64,000 bases of DNA from NCBI GenBank assembly GCA_009823395.1, contig CM020503.1, positions 2,176,501 to 2,240,500 of the forward strand. Reading direction: 5' to 3'. Shown here piece by piece: positions 16,653-30,200 of the stretch. Made by a program: the position numbers and the translations under genes. Every line of letters begins with the position of its first letter. The first letter of the stretch is position 1. The notes beneath the pieces are model-generated. The model was given only the letters and a program-made list of their open reading frames with translations. It did no database searches and had not been told where the DNA came from. The stretch is from Thamnaconus septentrionalis (Eukaryota; Chordata; Actinopteri; Tetraodontiformes; Monacanthidae).

Positions 16653-17093
16653 CTGGAGGAGGAGGAGGAGGCGGCGGCGGCGGAGGAGGTGGAGGAGGAG
16701 CGGGTGCTGGCGGCCGGCGAGCGCGCCTGCACCGCCGCCAGTGCCGCCACGCTGCGCAGCACGCGGTCCGGCGTGCCGTCCGCCGCCCGAGCGCGGGCGC
16801 CTCCTGCTGGAGCTTCCGGGACCTGCGGCCTTCCGTGCCGGGCCCTTGCCCTCCTTCTCCCTCTCCGTGTGGCTGCCCCTCTTGCCTCGCTCGGCGCTGC
16901 GCTCGCTGCCCGAGGAGGCGGCGCGGGAGCATGGCGCTCGGCGTTGCGGGAGCCGGCGGTGCGCTGGCTGCTGTTGCTGCTGCTGCTGCGGCTGCGGCTG
17001 CTGCGCCCGCCGCCGCCGCCCTCACCGCCGCCGCCGCCGCCCCGCCGTCACTGCTCATGCTGCTGCAGGCGCTGTGGCCGCGCGACGACGACG

Positions 17094-17128
<35 letters not shown>

Positions 17129-20100
17129 GTCTCTGCCGACTTCCTGTTGGCCTTGTCCTCCGGCCCGCGGCTCCTCTTATACTCCCCCTCCAGGGGGGGC
17201 AGCAGGGAGCCGGGCCGCTGCCTGGTGGAGCGGGAGGCCGAGCGGCTCGTCTGGTTGGACGCCAAGGTTTTGCTCTTGCTGTTGGTGGAGTTAGTCTGGG
17301 GGGAGGGGGTGGCGCTCTTCGCACTCTTGGCTGTTTTGCCCTTGTCAGCGGAGGAGGAGGCTTTGGCCGCCGCCTCTTTGCGAGGGGTGTGGCCGGGCGT
17401 GTCCACCCGGCCCTTCATGGCCAGGAGCTTGGCAGCTGCGTTGAGCGCCGAGCACCTCTTCCCCAGCACGAGGGGCTCGGGGGGCGGCGGGGGCGGCGTG
17501 TCGTCAGCCGACCTCCTGGCGGTCCTCGCCGACGACGTGTCGCTGCCCGAGTCGCCGCCGGTCGACGCGTTGCCGTTGTTGGAGCCGCGGCGCGTTTCCT
17601 GCCGGGCCGGCCGGCCCCTCAAGCACCCGGCGGCCTCCTGCCCCGCTGAGCCGAGCGGGTCAGCCGCTGGCCCCCCGCCCTGCTGCCGCCGTCCGAGTCC
17701 GAGGAAGAGGAGGAGGATTCGGAGGACCTGGAGCGCCTCCCCTCTGCCGGCTCCTCGTTGGTCCCCTCTGCGCCTCCCTCCGGGGGGTCGTCCACCCGCC
17801 TCTTCTTGGGCGGGTGCCTGTTCTCGTACGTCCTCTTGTGGTGGGCGTGGCGGGTGAGCGTGGAGGTGGAGCAGCTGGACGACGGCGAGGAGGAGCAGGC
17901 CGACTCTTGGCTGCTCTGGCGGCTGAGGGGCCGCTTCTGGACGGGGCCGTCCTGATCTCCGGCGCTTTGCTCCGCTTCCTGCTCCGCTTCCTGCTCCACT
18001 TCCTGCTCCGCTTCCTGCTCCGCTTCCTGCTCCGCTTCCTGCTCGGTGTTTTCCTCTGGCGGACGAGCCGGCGGCTCCGGCTCTCCGCCCGTCGTTCCCT
18101 CCTGCGCTGGTTCTTTGGTCTCGGACGAACTCTCCACCCGCCTCCTTTTGGGCTGAGGTTTGGACGAGTCTTCTTCGTTGGTTTGCCCTCTGTCAGCTTC
18201 CCCGTCCTCCACATCCATTCCCAACTCCGCTGCTTCCTGTGTTGGCTCAGGTGGAGCTACAGAAGTTTCGGGCGTTTGCGGGCCGGGCTGGACCTCGGCG
18301 GGTGGTGCCTGAGAAGGTGCAGAGGGTGGAGGAGGTTGTCCTTGCGGGTTGGGGGCAGCAGAGGTTTGGGTGGGGGGCACAGGGGAAACCGTGGAGGCTA
18401 CGCTAAGATGTGTGGAGGCGGCGTCGCGCTTGGGGGAGACGGAACCAGACCCTCCTGGAGTTGATGACGTGGCGACTGCAGGGGAGGTGGAGCTGGTGGC
18501 GCTGGTTGCTAGCGGAGGAGCTGGTGGACTCTTGGCAGTTTTTTCCGCAGTGGTTGAGCTGTCGGGGTCTCCTCCTTCTACCGGAGGGGCCGCTGATCCA
18601 GATGAGGGGGTTTTGTCGGCCTCGGAGGTCCCACTGGGAGGTGTTGGTGGTGTGGAAGTGCAGCTCGCCGCGCTTGCCACGCAGACGACGCTTTCCACGC
18701 TAAAGGGTGTCGCCATGGGAGCGACTCGTTTTGATGGCAGTTTGTCATCGGTGGCTGTCACACTAGACGCTGCTTCAGCCAGAGACAGTGGACCTGATGA
18801 TAGAACTATTAAAGCAGCAGTAGTTGGAGTGCAGGACACAACTCCGCCAGCGGAGGGAGTCGTGTCTGAGCTTGCATTTGCCGGGGGAGTTTTTACCGCC
18901 GCCGTCATCGTGGTCGTCGTAGTCGTTGTTACTGTTGCTGAGGTCGTAGCAAGGGCAGGAGGTTGTGATGTTGAAGCCAAATGCTGGCTGGTTGCTGATG
19001 CTGCTGCCTTGGTGATGTCGACTGAGGCAGCGGATGAGGACGACGGGGAGGAGACGTGCTGCGAGTCCTTCCTGGCTGGAGGAGGCTCGGCCGCGGCGGC
19101 GGTCGCTGGTGAAACCATCTCGGGCAAAACGTTGCAAGATGTTGTGAGTGACACGGAGTCGACTTGGACAGGAAGGGGAGAAGGTGAAACGGGTGAAGGA
19201 GCGGGAGCTGCTTTGGAGGCTGGAGTGGTTCCATCAATGTTGGATTCTGTTGTTTTCACACTTGTGGAGACGGAGGATTTGGAGTCCGGTGGCGCTCTGG
19301 CCGGCGCCGGAGCTGCCGGGGTCGTTTTCACACTTGTGGAGACGGAGGATTTGGAGTCCGGTGGCGCTCTGGCCAGCGCCGGAGCCGCCGGGGTCAGTTT
19401 CACACTGGGGGGAGACGCGGTGGTGGCGGCAGGCAGTGGTGGAGCTGTGGAACTGGGTGCAGTCGGCGGGACAGCAGGGACAGAAACACAGGAAGCCGAG
19501 GGAGCCTGGGACTGGGCTGGGAGAGGAGGAGCAACACCAGGGGGCGCTGCTGCCAACTGAGGGCTTCTTTAAGGGGAGCTGCAGCTGTGGCCGAAGGTTT
19601 ACTGGCTGTTGAGCAGGTTGGAGGAGCCTTTGGAGCCTCAGGCTGGCAGTCGGGGTCCTCAGCTTTGCTCGTCTTGCTTGAGGCCTTGCTCGCAGCGCTG
19701 GTCGGAGGGGAGGCTGATGGCGCCGTTAGCTCTTTGCTAACCCCGAGTTTGGATATCCCAGGTGTCCCTGCGGCGGGGATCCCCTGTCGGGCGTTCTGTC
19801 CGTCGCTCACAGTTTCCGGCACGGTGGCCGAGTCTTTCCGAGGGCGGCCCCGCTTGCGCTTGGGGGAGAGCGTGGGGTTCCCCTCCTCGGGCAGGGAGGT
19901 GGGCTGGGAGGGCGGGTCACCGTCTTGTCGGGCTCGGCCAACCTGGGCGGCGTCTTCGGAGGTCGCCCTCTTTTCCTTTTCACAGGCACCAGAGAGTTGA
20001 CGCTGGACTCCGAGGAGGCGGTGCGCCGTCCCGGCCCGGCGCCGCTCTCGCCCGGCGGGCCTGGCCGCCGCCTCTTCCTCGGCCCGCGGGAGCTGCTGCT

Positions 20101-21261
20101 CGCCCAGCTGGGCCGCCATCCGCGACTCGGTTTCCAGCCTGCGTCGCACGGGCAGGTTCCTCAGCACGGGCATGTCGGGGGAGAGGTGCGGCGGGGAGTA
20201 AGGAGGGTAGCTCCTGACGGGCTGCGGGGCCGCAGGCGGGCCGGGGGCGGAGTCCAATTGGTCCGGGGGGCAGTTGGCCGTCGCCCTGTGTTTGCCGTCA
20301 GGGTTTGGCGATGCTCCTCGGTGGTCCTTGGCGGCGTCCTCGCTCAACACGGTGGCGCCGCCCTCCTCCGTGGCCGCCTCCTCCGACGAGGCTCCGCCCG
20401 CAGTGCCGCTGCCTCGCCGTCGCCTCCTCCTGGGCTCCTTCTCCTCCACGACGGTGACCAGCCGCCCCGGGAGCTTCCGCAGGACTTTGGCCGAGGGCGA
20501 GTCTTCCACCAGGCCCCGCAGCACCTCGCCGTCAGCCGACTGCCGCTTCCGAGGCGAGCGGGAGCTGGTGGAGGGCGGAGACATGGCGCGGGGTCTTTGG
20601 CACCGCCGCCACCGCCGTCGTCGTCGTCCTTCGTTTTGTGCTCAGCCAGGGCGCCGGGTTCTCCGGCCGAGTCGGACGCCTTCCTGTCGCTCCCTCCCTC
20701 CTTCTCCTCTCGGCCCGGCTTGGAGTTTTTGCCGTCCGGCTCGCCGCCACTCTGCGGTTTCCCGCCGGGCGGAGACGTCGACGGAGGGGAAGGCACTGGG
20801 CTGCTTTGGGAGCGGTTTGGTAAAGTTCTGCTTTTTGAAGCCTGCTGGTCTCGGACGGGAGACGGCGTTTTGGAGGATTTGGAGGAATCTTGCAGCCTGT
20901 TGGCCGAGGAGCTTTTGTGGTGTTCCGAGCGGGATGGGGTGGCCGACCCAGCGCCGGTATCTTTGGCAGCTCCTCGGCCTCTCAGGCCAAAGCGGAGTCT
21001 CTCAGGCACTTCTCTGGGGGCGGCAGGCTCCGGGTCGGGTTCAGGCGAGGCGCCGCGCAACCGACCGCTCGTCCTGGTCGAGGTGACCACTTTGTCCTTG
21101 TCCTTGGGTTTGCGTCCACGCCGGGCCGGGGTCGGCTGAGCAGCCTCGGACGAGACCATAGGTGACAGGAAGTCATTGTCTTCGTCGTCGGATGAAGCAT
21201 GAAGCTTAAGGCCCTCCTCCTTGGCCTGGTCCAAGCCTTTCCTGGCAGCCTCCACTTGTTC
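16583..21261 (-). CDS. srcap: SRCAP terminal exon: C-terminal region with AT-hooks and low-complexity tails, frame-broken
   Basis: A 4.7-kb last exon starts with [17 protein letters not shown], matching human SRCAP after the ATPase region. Recognisable landmarks are the SRCAP-specific [18 protein letters not shown] (about 20500-20446), basic AT-hook motifs (RRGRKPK near 21110, KRKRGRPPK near 19970, KRKRGRPRK near 19850), [14 protein letters not shown] (about 17225-17184) and [11 protein letters not shown] near 16760. The exon ends in a polyglutamine run before the TGA at 16585-16583. These landmarks lie in different frames. Changes occur near 20590, 20030, 19925, 19570, 17625 and between 16760 and 17000. 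Each is repaired by one base and none is an intron. Long Ala, Ser and Gln tracts are encoded by GC-rich triplets. Confidence 0.85.
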
Positions 21262-24200
21262 CTAAGCAGAGCAAGGCAGGACACAACAGTAAGAGTCACA
21301 TTTTCATAATAATGTTGCAGGTTAAAACCCCTTTAACATTCAGGCCCTGTTTACCTCAGCTTGCTTCAATTCCTCTTTGCAAACATCTTCCAGGGAGGCT
21401 TCCAGGAAGTTCATGGCATACCGTTCAATAGGTGTAAGCTAGTAGAGTCAGGCAGAAAAGTAAGACTTAAGACTTTTAAACTGACGAAAGTGAATATTCT
21501 GGGTTGTTAATTACTGCTTGATTGCTCACCTGCTCCACCAGAGCAGCTATTTCCTGCTCCGCCTTGGAAAGCTCCTCCACTTCCTCCTGCTCCCCACCAT
21601 CGTCCAATGGTATGCTCTCATTGAACTCTGCTAATTCCGCCACTTGCTCTGCTTTGGCCTGTGAGGCCGCCACAATGTCCTCCTCATCCTCAGCACGACA
21701 AAGAGCCTACAGGAATCAATCCAGAATGAGGCGACCACACTTTTTTTTTGGTAGTTGTTGTACGAGCACAAAACTAGATTTATCGTTATTTTATGACCAA
21801 CCTGCTCCAGGATGGTGGTGCTCTGTTTGTTGACACTTTCCTCCTCCTCAGTTTGGGGCACTGAAAGCTCCACGGCCACCTCCCGCTTCTCCCCGTCATT
21901 CATGTCAAACAGGTCTCTGATGGTTTGCTGAGGAACAAGACGAAACAAAATTCATTTCTCAAGAGGGAGACACAGACAACACAGGACTAGAACTGCTTAT
22001 TGTCACATTATCACAATACTCTGAAAGACAATTTACACTAACTTTTAATGTTAATAACAAATTTGACTGCTCACAATGCCCATGTCACCAGATGCATTAC
22101 TTTGGAAGATGATTAAATTCAAGGGGTGAGAGATGAGTTTGATTGTTAAATTGTACTAACAACAGCAAACTAAGTCAAATAAATAAAATAGAAGAGATGG
22201 AACCAGCTCACACATATGAAAAAAACAATAGTGCTATCACTGTATGCATCTATGCTCAGTACAGTGCTTTTGAAATGAGGTCATCAACGGCCATGAATTG
22301 CTACCTGTTTGAAGAAGGCTGTCGTGAAGTTCCCGCCTTCGATAGCCATATCTCCCAGCATCCTCTTCTGATTGGCTTTCTTCAAAATGTTCTCCTCCAC
22401 AGTGCGCTCACTTATAAGCCTGACAACAAACAGTGAAATAACACATCAGCATATTTATTAGATCATGTGTTTATCGTTAGAATTGTGATGAATTAGAGAC
22501 TAAAAAGCATCTAAAGTCCTTTCATTTAATTTCAGGTGTAATATTCTGTCACTACAAGAATTATGGCAACTTTTAATTGTCTCTGGTTTTATAGTATCAT
22601 TTGTGTTTAATCAGGGTTGGCGTTAGTCAAAACAATTCTCCAAAATAAAAGTCTGGAAAAAGTCATAGGGTTGAAAAGATGCATGACATCCATTAAATAG
22701 CTGCACACGACCACGTCTTCACTAAACCCAAAAACAAAATTCATCAGGTGACCACAGGTTTTACATCAATGATATACGGTGAAACAAGAAACCAACCGGC
22801 AGAAAGAAACAACAATACACAAAGAACTGGGGCAGCCTGCTGACTGACACGCACAAATGTATTTTAGCCTCCACCATTCCATGTGCTCCACTGCAGTGGC
22901 GTCAAATTGTCTGGATGTGACTTCATATCTCCCAGCCTGACAAATTACATCCAAACTTGCTCACTCACTTCAACAGAAAAAGCACTTTTTCAAGAATAGA
23001 GTCCTGCGTTCTCTCTTGTCTGATTAACACTAAACTCCCTGAATGCAGCAGAGATCCTCAAAAAATGAAAGTGTAAGTGTGGTTCTAAACATCCCATGTG
23101 AGCAGAACTGCGGCCTTCACCTGTAAATGTGGACGTCTCTGGTCTGACCGATTCTGTGGCAGCGGTCCTGTGCCTGGGCATCCATGGTGGGATTCCAGTC
23201 GCTGTCATAGAAAACGACGGTGTCGGCCCCAGTCAGGTTCACGCCCACGCCTCCACTGCGAGTCGACAGGATGAAGCAGAAAATGCGACGATCTGCGTTG
23301 AAGCGCTCCATGAGAGCCTGAGGAAGAAGAAGAGGAGATGGTTGGAGAGAAACGCAGCCACTGCGTGAGCTTCTCTTCCTGTGTGTAAGGCGTCCTCTAC
23401 AGTATTCACTGACAGGTTGAAGCAAACCATGGGAGCAGTACGCCTCGCTCACCTGTCTCTGTTCCACGCGGGTGCTGCCATCCAAGCGGAGGTAGATGTG
23501 TCCGTGGTAGTTGAGGAATTGCTCCAGTACGTCCAACATGCGCGTCATCTGAGTGAAGATCAGCACCCTGTGGCCCCCAGTCTTCAGCTTCCGCAGCAGA
23601 GTGTGGAGGGTCTGCAGCTTGCCTGCGCACAGAAACAAAGGAAGACAACACATAAATATATTAGATGTACTTTATTAATCCAGGAAATTAAATTGAGCTA
23701 CCTGTTGCATAAATATATATATGCAACAGGTAGCTCCAACGACATTGGTTTGGGCTTCCCTCCCATAGTGCAATAAAAAGTAAAAAAGACAGTCAAGAAC
23801 AATCCATTAGGAATAACAAGTTAAAAAATATTCAGTAAAAATCAGGGAAACCTTTATGACGCATACTCTCAACCACCCAAGAGACCCATGTACATCACTA
23901 TAGATGAGGTAGACAATAAAATAATAGACATACTTTTAATGACTTTTACAAACATTCAGATTTCCAGTGAAACAAAACGCACACATCTTTTGCTCAACGC
24001 TGAATATACTTGGTTGTTTTTGTTCAAAGACGCATCTTACCACAGTCGTACTGGATGAGCCTCAGGTCCGGGAACTGAGTCCTCATGTTGCACTGGACAC
24101 GGTGAAGACAGCGAGTCAGTGGGATGACCTGGGTGGACAGCGTGGAGGTGAAATCCGCCTCCTTTTGGCTCAGAGAGGGAGGAGGATGGGAGGAGTGCAT

Positions 24201-27200
24201 GGAGATGGGAGGAGCCTCCACAGGTGGGATTGCAAATGTAAACCTTCAAATTGGCGGAAAAGGCAAAATGTTGGTTAGTTGTTCTAAAGGTTGAAAACAG
24301 GAATGCACAAACAAAAAGATAACTGTTGCCCACCTGTCAACGATGTTGCTCAGCATGTCCAGCCTGTCCTCGATGCTTTGGATGGCCTCCTTCACGGCGT
24401 GACTCTGGAACCACAAGTTGCATTTGTTCTGCCACTGGGAGAACAGGCAGCTGGTGTGGCCCGAGCGGCCCCACTCCCCCAGCGAGCTCAGACTGGCCGG
24501 CCTGGGACTGGGACCAGGGAGGAACGTCAGGAAGTCCAGGACCTCCTGGCCGTACATGGGCTTGGCACCGCAGCGGCGCTCATTGACTCGGTAGATCAAG
24601 TCCAGCCGACTGTCCCGCTGGTCTTTCAGGGCGTCTGACAACCACGACTGTTGAGTAAGAGGGGAAACTTTGATTAAGCAAAACTGGCTCTGCAAAAGCA
24701 AACTCAAAATCAATCCATTTCCACAAAGCCTCGAGCATCATTTCAACCATCTGAAAATCTGAGAGGCTGGTCAATCCCACCGTCCTCTCATTTCCTTTCA
24801 TCAGACATCCCACAAGCTCAAGGTTCTTACCACATGGAAAGGAGAGCGGGGAGGTAGGGGAGGCACTTTTCTGGGGGGACGGTGGGCTTTTGTCCCAGGA
24901 GTGACAGAGCTGGACTTTGTGTTGCTGGGTGTGTGACTGCTGCTGCTGCTGCTGCTGCCGCCGCCGCCGTCTCGTGGGGCTGCCGAAGTCTTGGACACGG
25001 AGGGCGAGGATGCCGTCTGAGCTGGAGCTGAGGGAAGATCAGCAGAGATTTGGTACATGATTGGTTTTGCATTGTGAAGAAACTATCTACTTGAGGTAGT
25101 GTCTGTTACTAACTGCACTTTTAAAATATTTACATTCTTAAGTTAACGTGACGATTTTAACACTTTTCTTCCTTAAAAACTGTGTCCGCAGTGATCTCAC
25201 CTGGCTGCACTGGGATTGGCTGGGGGGGCTGCACTACTTTGAGGACGGGACGAGACGGGTGGGGTTGGTTCGGGGCGGGGCTAAGGCCTCCGGGAGGCGC
25301 TATGGTGTAATGGGCGGTGGCGGGACCGGGGGTGCGGTGGGTGATCTGCAGGGGAGGGGGGGTTCTGACGGGGGTTGTGTTGACATGGGGGTGCAGAGAG
25401 AGGGAGGCCTGGGGGGCGACACGAGGGGAAGGGGCCACCGCCAGTGTGGGCACGGGCCCGCCCTCCTTGCCTGTTGCTTGACGCACAACGATCTTGACCA
25501 CGCCGGGGCTGCTCACCAGCGAGGGGGCTGCTGGGGAGGGAAGGCAGACGAGCTGTGAGAAACAAGGCTACTACATTTTACAGACAATACTGTGATTCTT
25601 AAATCTCTCATAATGAGAGGAAAAATGTCATTCCTTCTCAAAGTGGCCATTTCAAACTGCAAGCCGATGCACTGGTTGTTACCAAGCGAATATTAAGAGA
25701 CAAGTGGAAAGGATGAACACTTAGCAACCTTGCACAATGTTGTGAGGCAGCCGGTTTGCAGGCAGTGCAGTGGAGGCATTGGCAGCTGACTGAACAGCCA
25801 CTGTAGCAGTGGAGGCGATGAGGTGGTGCTGCGCCCCAGTGGACACAAGGTGCATTACATTACCTACAGGGTGAGAGGACAGTTAGAGCCACAACCCCCC
25901 AGTATGGACATTTATGACTTGAATCGTATCAATATCACGTTGAGTTTAGTCTGACACATCAGCAGTGTGTTTATGGCGTGGTTATATATAACTGCAACTA
26001 CTTCCTATAGTAACCTGTCTTAGAGAGTAGACGATGTCTCATTCTACTTTTACTGCAGTGTCACTTCAATAACAAACAAATAAACTAACTTTGGACTGGG
26101 CGTGCCGAGGCGGCAGTGACTTGGTGGATCGGGGCTCCAGACAGCGTCAGCTTGTTGCCCTGGAGCTGGAAGGTGACCGGTTTGCTGCCCTGACATGACG
26201 ACACTGGTCGTCCTGCCAAGGAGGCGAGCTGGGCGATGCTCACCACCTCACCAGCTGAGAGAGAAACACAGAGAGGGGAATCAGAACAAAAGCATGTGCA
26301 ACTCAGTTTACAGTCAAAATGTAGCACATGTAATTTGTCGGAAAATTCAAGAAGAGGCTAATTTGCGTCTGTTTCAAAATTGGGAGTTCATCAAGGAATG
26401 TGTTTACATCCGTCATTAGTCCACACGGTTTCACCTACTTGCAACTTTTCCCTGTTAGCCTCCAAATATTTTTATTTTATTTCTTTTTAATCAATATAAT
26501 CTCCTTTCTTTCTACTGTATTGTTGCTGTAATTATGCAAATTTCCCTAATGTGGGATTTAAAAAGGCGTCATCTTCTTCCACCTCACTTCATTTTTTAAA
26601 CTTAAAACCGAGCTGGTGGAGATGTGAGTGTGATTTTTTACTGTGAACACTGCCAGTGCGTACTTGGGTACTTACAAGGCAGTCGGGCCTGCATGTCAGG
26701 ACTGAGCAGGACTCTCTGGGGCAGACTGTTGCTCTGGTTTGGACTGGGATTGACAGGGATGCTGGCGGTGCCAACGGTGGTCGGGGGCCGCACGGTGAGC
26801 ACTGGCTTGGGAGTGCTGGACCTGACTGCAGTCTGAGCAGCCAAGTGCACCGGTGGGCGGGGAGGAGGCACCGTCGTCACTGAGCACACCACTACAGGGA
26901 AAATGAGATTTAACGTTTTAAAAGTTACAGTCAGCTAGTAAGGAGTGAAACTCTGAGGCCACTTTAATGATGCAAATTTGTTTATGTGTGTTCAAAGTCA
27001 TTTGCGATGCTTCACTTGCCTTGTTGAACCACAGGGGCTGGTGGCGGAGCTGCAGCGAGTTCGGTGACTGTGGGAGCTTTGGGAGTCTGAGCTGCAGGAG
27101 GAACTGAGCAGGTGGGTTTGTTTATCAGCAGCACTGGCCGGTTATCGCCTTTAGGGGGCGGCTGAAACATCCTAAAAATCAAAAAAACAGATCAACATAA

Positions 27201-30200
27201 AAAAGGTGAAACTTAGCCACTGTTTATAGTTATCCATTAATACTTGTTGTGCAAAATCATTTGTCTCCGTGTCTCCTGCAGCGTTGCTCACTGCTCGCTG
27301 TACCTGTTGACCTTCATGCGGACCGGTTTGGGCCTCGGTGGAGGTTCAGGACATTCCACAATCTCCTGAATGAGCTGGCGGCTGACTTTGTGACGTGGCA
27401 GGAAGATGTCTGCCTGGTAGCGGGACCTGCGGCTCTCCAGGCCAACCAGGTCAAACATGGAAAGGTCGCAGCGCTGAGGAAAAAATAATCTAAAATTAGG
27501 ATCAAACCCTGAGTGTATAAAAAGGTTGACATTTTCTGAGTGAACTGTGGGGGCAAACCTTGAATGGAGAGACCTCAATGGCGTCCTGCACCAGGGAGGC
27601 TGTTCTGAAGACTATGGGCTGCGTGATGAAGGGCGACTGGATGGGTCGGGGGTCAAACAAGTTGGGGTGGTTGCAGACTTTGCGGAGCTGCATCAGGATG
27701 TTTATCACAGACATGAAGTGACCGCTGGCCAGAGTCTCCCGGGTCCTTTGAGAGGAAAGCAAAGAAGTGATGAATCAAAGAATTGAGCTCCTGCTTAACA
27801 AGAAAAAACACATCACTATTTAATGCTACAATAGTCCAGACAGCAGAGCGGTGACGTACGAGGCCAGAGCCATGAAGTCATCGTAGAGGAAGCGCTGCCT
27901 CTTGGAGAGGCGGCAGTGCACGACGTGCTCAAATTTCTTGGGCATCTGCTTCTCGACGTCAATCTTGATCCTCCTGAGCAGGAACGGCCTCAGCACCTTG
28001 TGGAGCCTCTTGACCAGGCCCTCGTTGTACTCCTGGCTGCCCTCGATCATCCCCGTCAGCGGGTTGGAGAACCATTCTTTGAACTCGCGGTGGGACTGGA
28101 AGACGTGCGGCATGAGGAAGTGCATCAGGGACCACAGCTCCATCAGACTGTTCTGCAGCGGGGTTCCCGTCAGCAGCAGGCGCCGGTGGCTGCAACACAC
28201 ACAGGGAAGCACAATATAGATCTAAATGTCAATTGCGATTTCTCATTTTTACAAATAACACGTTTCACATGTGACAAGAAACACATCTGTTGACACTTTC
28301 ACTGAGAGTTAGGAGGTTTCCTTCAAACTGAAGATGCATAGTTTTCTGGACAAAGCTAACAGCCTTGTTTTACAGTCTTAATTTTAATTTAGATTTTTTT
28401 GTTTTAACGTATGTGTACAGATTGATGGCGTCTAACATGCATGGCGATGTTTTTTGAATTTGTGCATGCAGTGCACAAAATGCACTGGTTTTATGAAGCA
28501 CTTTGCAATTCATTTTATGTAGGAAAACTGTAATGTGAATAAAGTTTGATTTCATTTGAATAAGTCCTTTCTCACTTTATTTTTCATGCAGAAGATTCTG
28601 TTTTAATTCTTTCATACTGTGACATGATTTCACTGGTATTAAAATGAAATGAGTTTCGTGATCAGATGATTTTCCATTCGTGTTCAGAGAAAGAATATTG
28701 TTTGTTGCATCATTCACTAACACACATTTTTGACAAACAAGGGAAGTAACGGTAGTGACAGGTAGACATTATCTAAGTGAGGGTTATTAAGCAGTATCGC
28801 TAAAACCAGAAATTACAATCACTGGAAAATTGAATGTGAGCATGTTCATGCCTTTGTTAAAGTACGATCTTCAGTGCTGAAGAAAATCTCCAATTGAAAG
28901 TTAAAAAATATATTAAATGACGTGCAGCTAGAACTTTAAGTTGTCTACTGCATGTCTGTAGAGATGAAATGCATAAGCTGAAGCTGAGTTTAGCATAATG
29001 CAGATAAAGCAGATAAAATGATTTCACACTATGAAACATCTTTGATGCTAAAAAACAACAAAAAAAACAGCAACTACAAAGGTGCTAGCAGTTTCTAAAT
29101 AAATTCATGCATGTGTGTTAATCAAAGCGCAGGCCACCACTCTCTACTGACCTGTTGAAGTTCAGCAGGCTTTGCCAGCGTTGGGACTTGAAGTTCTTGA
29201 TGTTTTGGGCTTCGTCCAGGATTAGGTACCGCCAGGATTTCCGTCTGAACGCCTGGTGATCCTGCAGCACCAGCTTGTACGAAGTGATGCAGACATGGAA
29301 GGCATTGGGCTTCGTCCAACCCTACAAAATAACAAAAACACAAAAACGCAACCATTATCGCAACTATCAAACAACATCAAGCTGAAAAAATGATTAAAAA
29401 GGTTTGCATTTACAAACCCATGAAAGGAAACCAACTATTCTAAGGTTCATTCACAAAAGGGTTTTACTTCTTACAAATCAGTAAGCTGCTTACCTGTCTC
29501 TTTAGCTTTCTTTCTTTCTGGCTGCCAAAGTAGGTGAGTATTTTAAAGCCCGGGCACCACCGTTTGAGCTCCATCTCCCAGTTCAACATCACACTAGTGG
29601 GAACAATGATTAGATGGGGACCCCAGTTTCCTGAAAAAGAAGGGCCAAACATATCAGTTAAGCCCAGGCGAAGATCATTGTTATATACATGTGACCACCG
29701 ATGAAACAAAAACACATCTGCCAGTCGAAATAACTTTTTACCTTTTTCACAGGCCAGATGAGCCAGCAGGGCGATGGTCTGGATGGTCTTGCCCAGACCC
29801 ATTTCATCAGCTAGAATACCATTGAGCTTTTTCTCATACATGGTGACCAGCCAGTCAAGTCCAATGTGCTGGTATTCTCGTAATGTGCCGTGAAGCAGGA
29901 ATGGGATCGGGGTCTTGACCTTTAAATGGGAGGAAGAAAATTGTATTATGGAGCGGCAATAGATGGCGGTGTTGCTTTTTAACTGACTCAAACTCATTAT
30001 AATTAACTTTCTGGTGGGCCAAATAGGTGAAAAATTTAATGCATCCAAAAATAATTTGGATTTAAGCTACATCGGAACCATTTAGTTCTTCTTCTGACTG
30101 ACCTTGGTGGTAGCTAACGTGTAGCCTTTGGGTTGCAGGCTCTCTGCAGTGGCAGCGATGTGGCTGATCTCTTTCTTCGGCCGTGAGCTGGAGGAAGGAG

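Noticed and set aside
16279..17857. Plus-strand open frames of 456 and 500 codons rich in Cys, Leu and Arg runs
   Set aside because: They are antisense to the GC-rich triplet repeats of the srcap last exon. The minus strand carries the SRCAP landmarks [10 protein letters not shown] and [16 protein letters not shown].
18349..19560. Plus-strand open frame of 403 codons
   Set aside because: Shadow of the low-complexity Ala/Pro/Thr tail of SRCAP; no family resemblance and no splice or promoter context.
16583..21261. srcap as a pseudogene
   Set aside because: All helicase motifs, splice sites and phases upstream are intact, and the breaks cluster in GC-rich low-complexity DNA where each is a one-base change. 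Assembly error is simpler.
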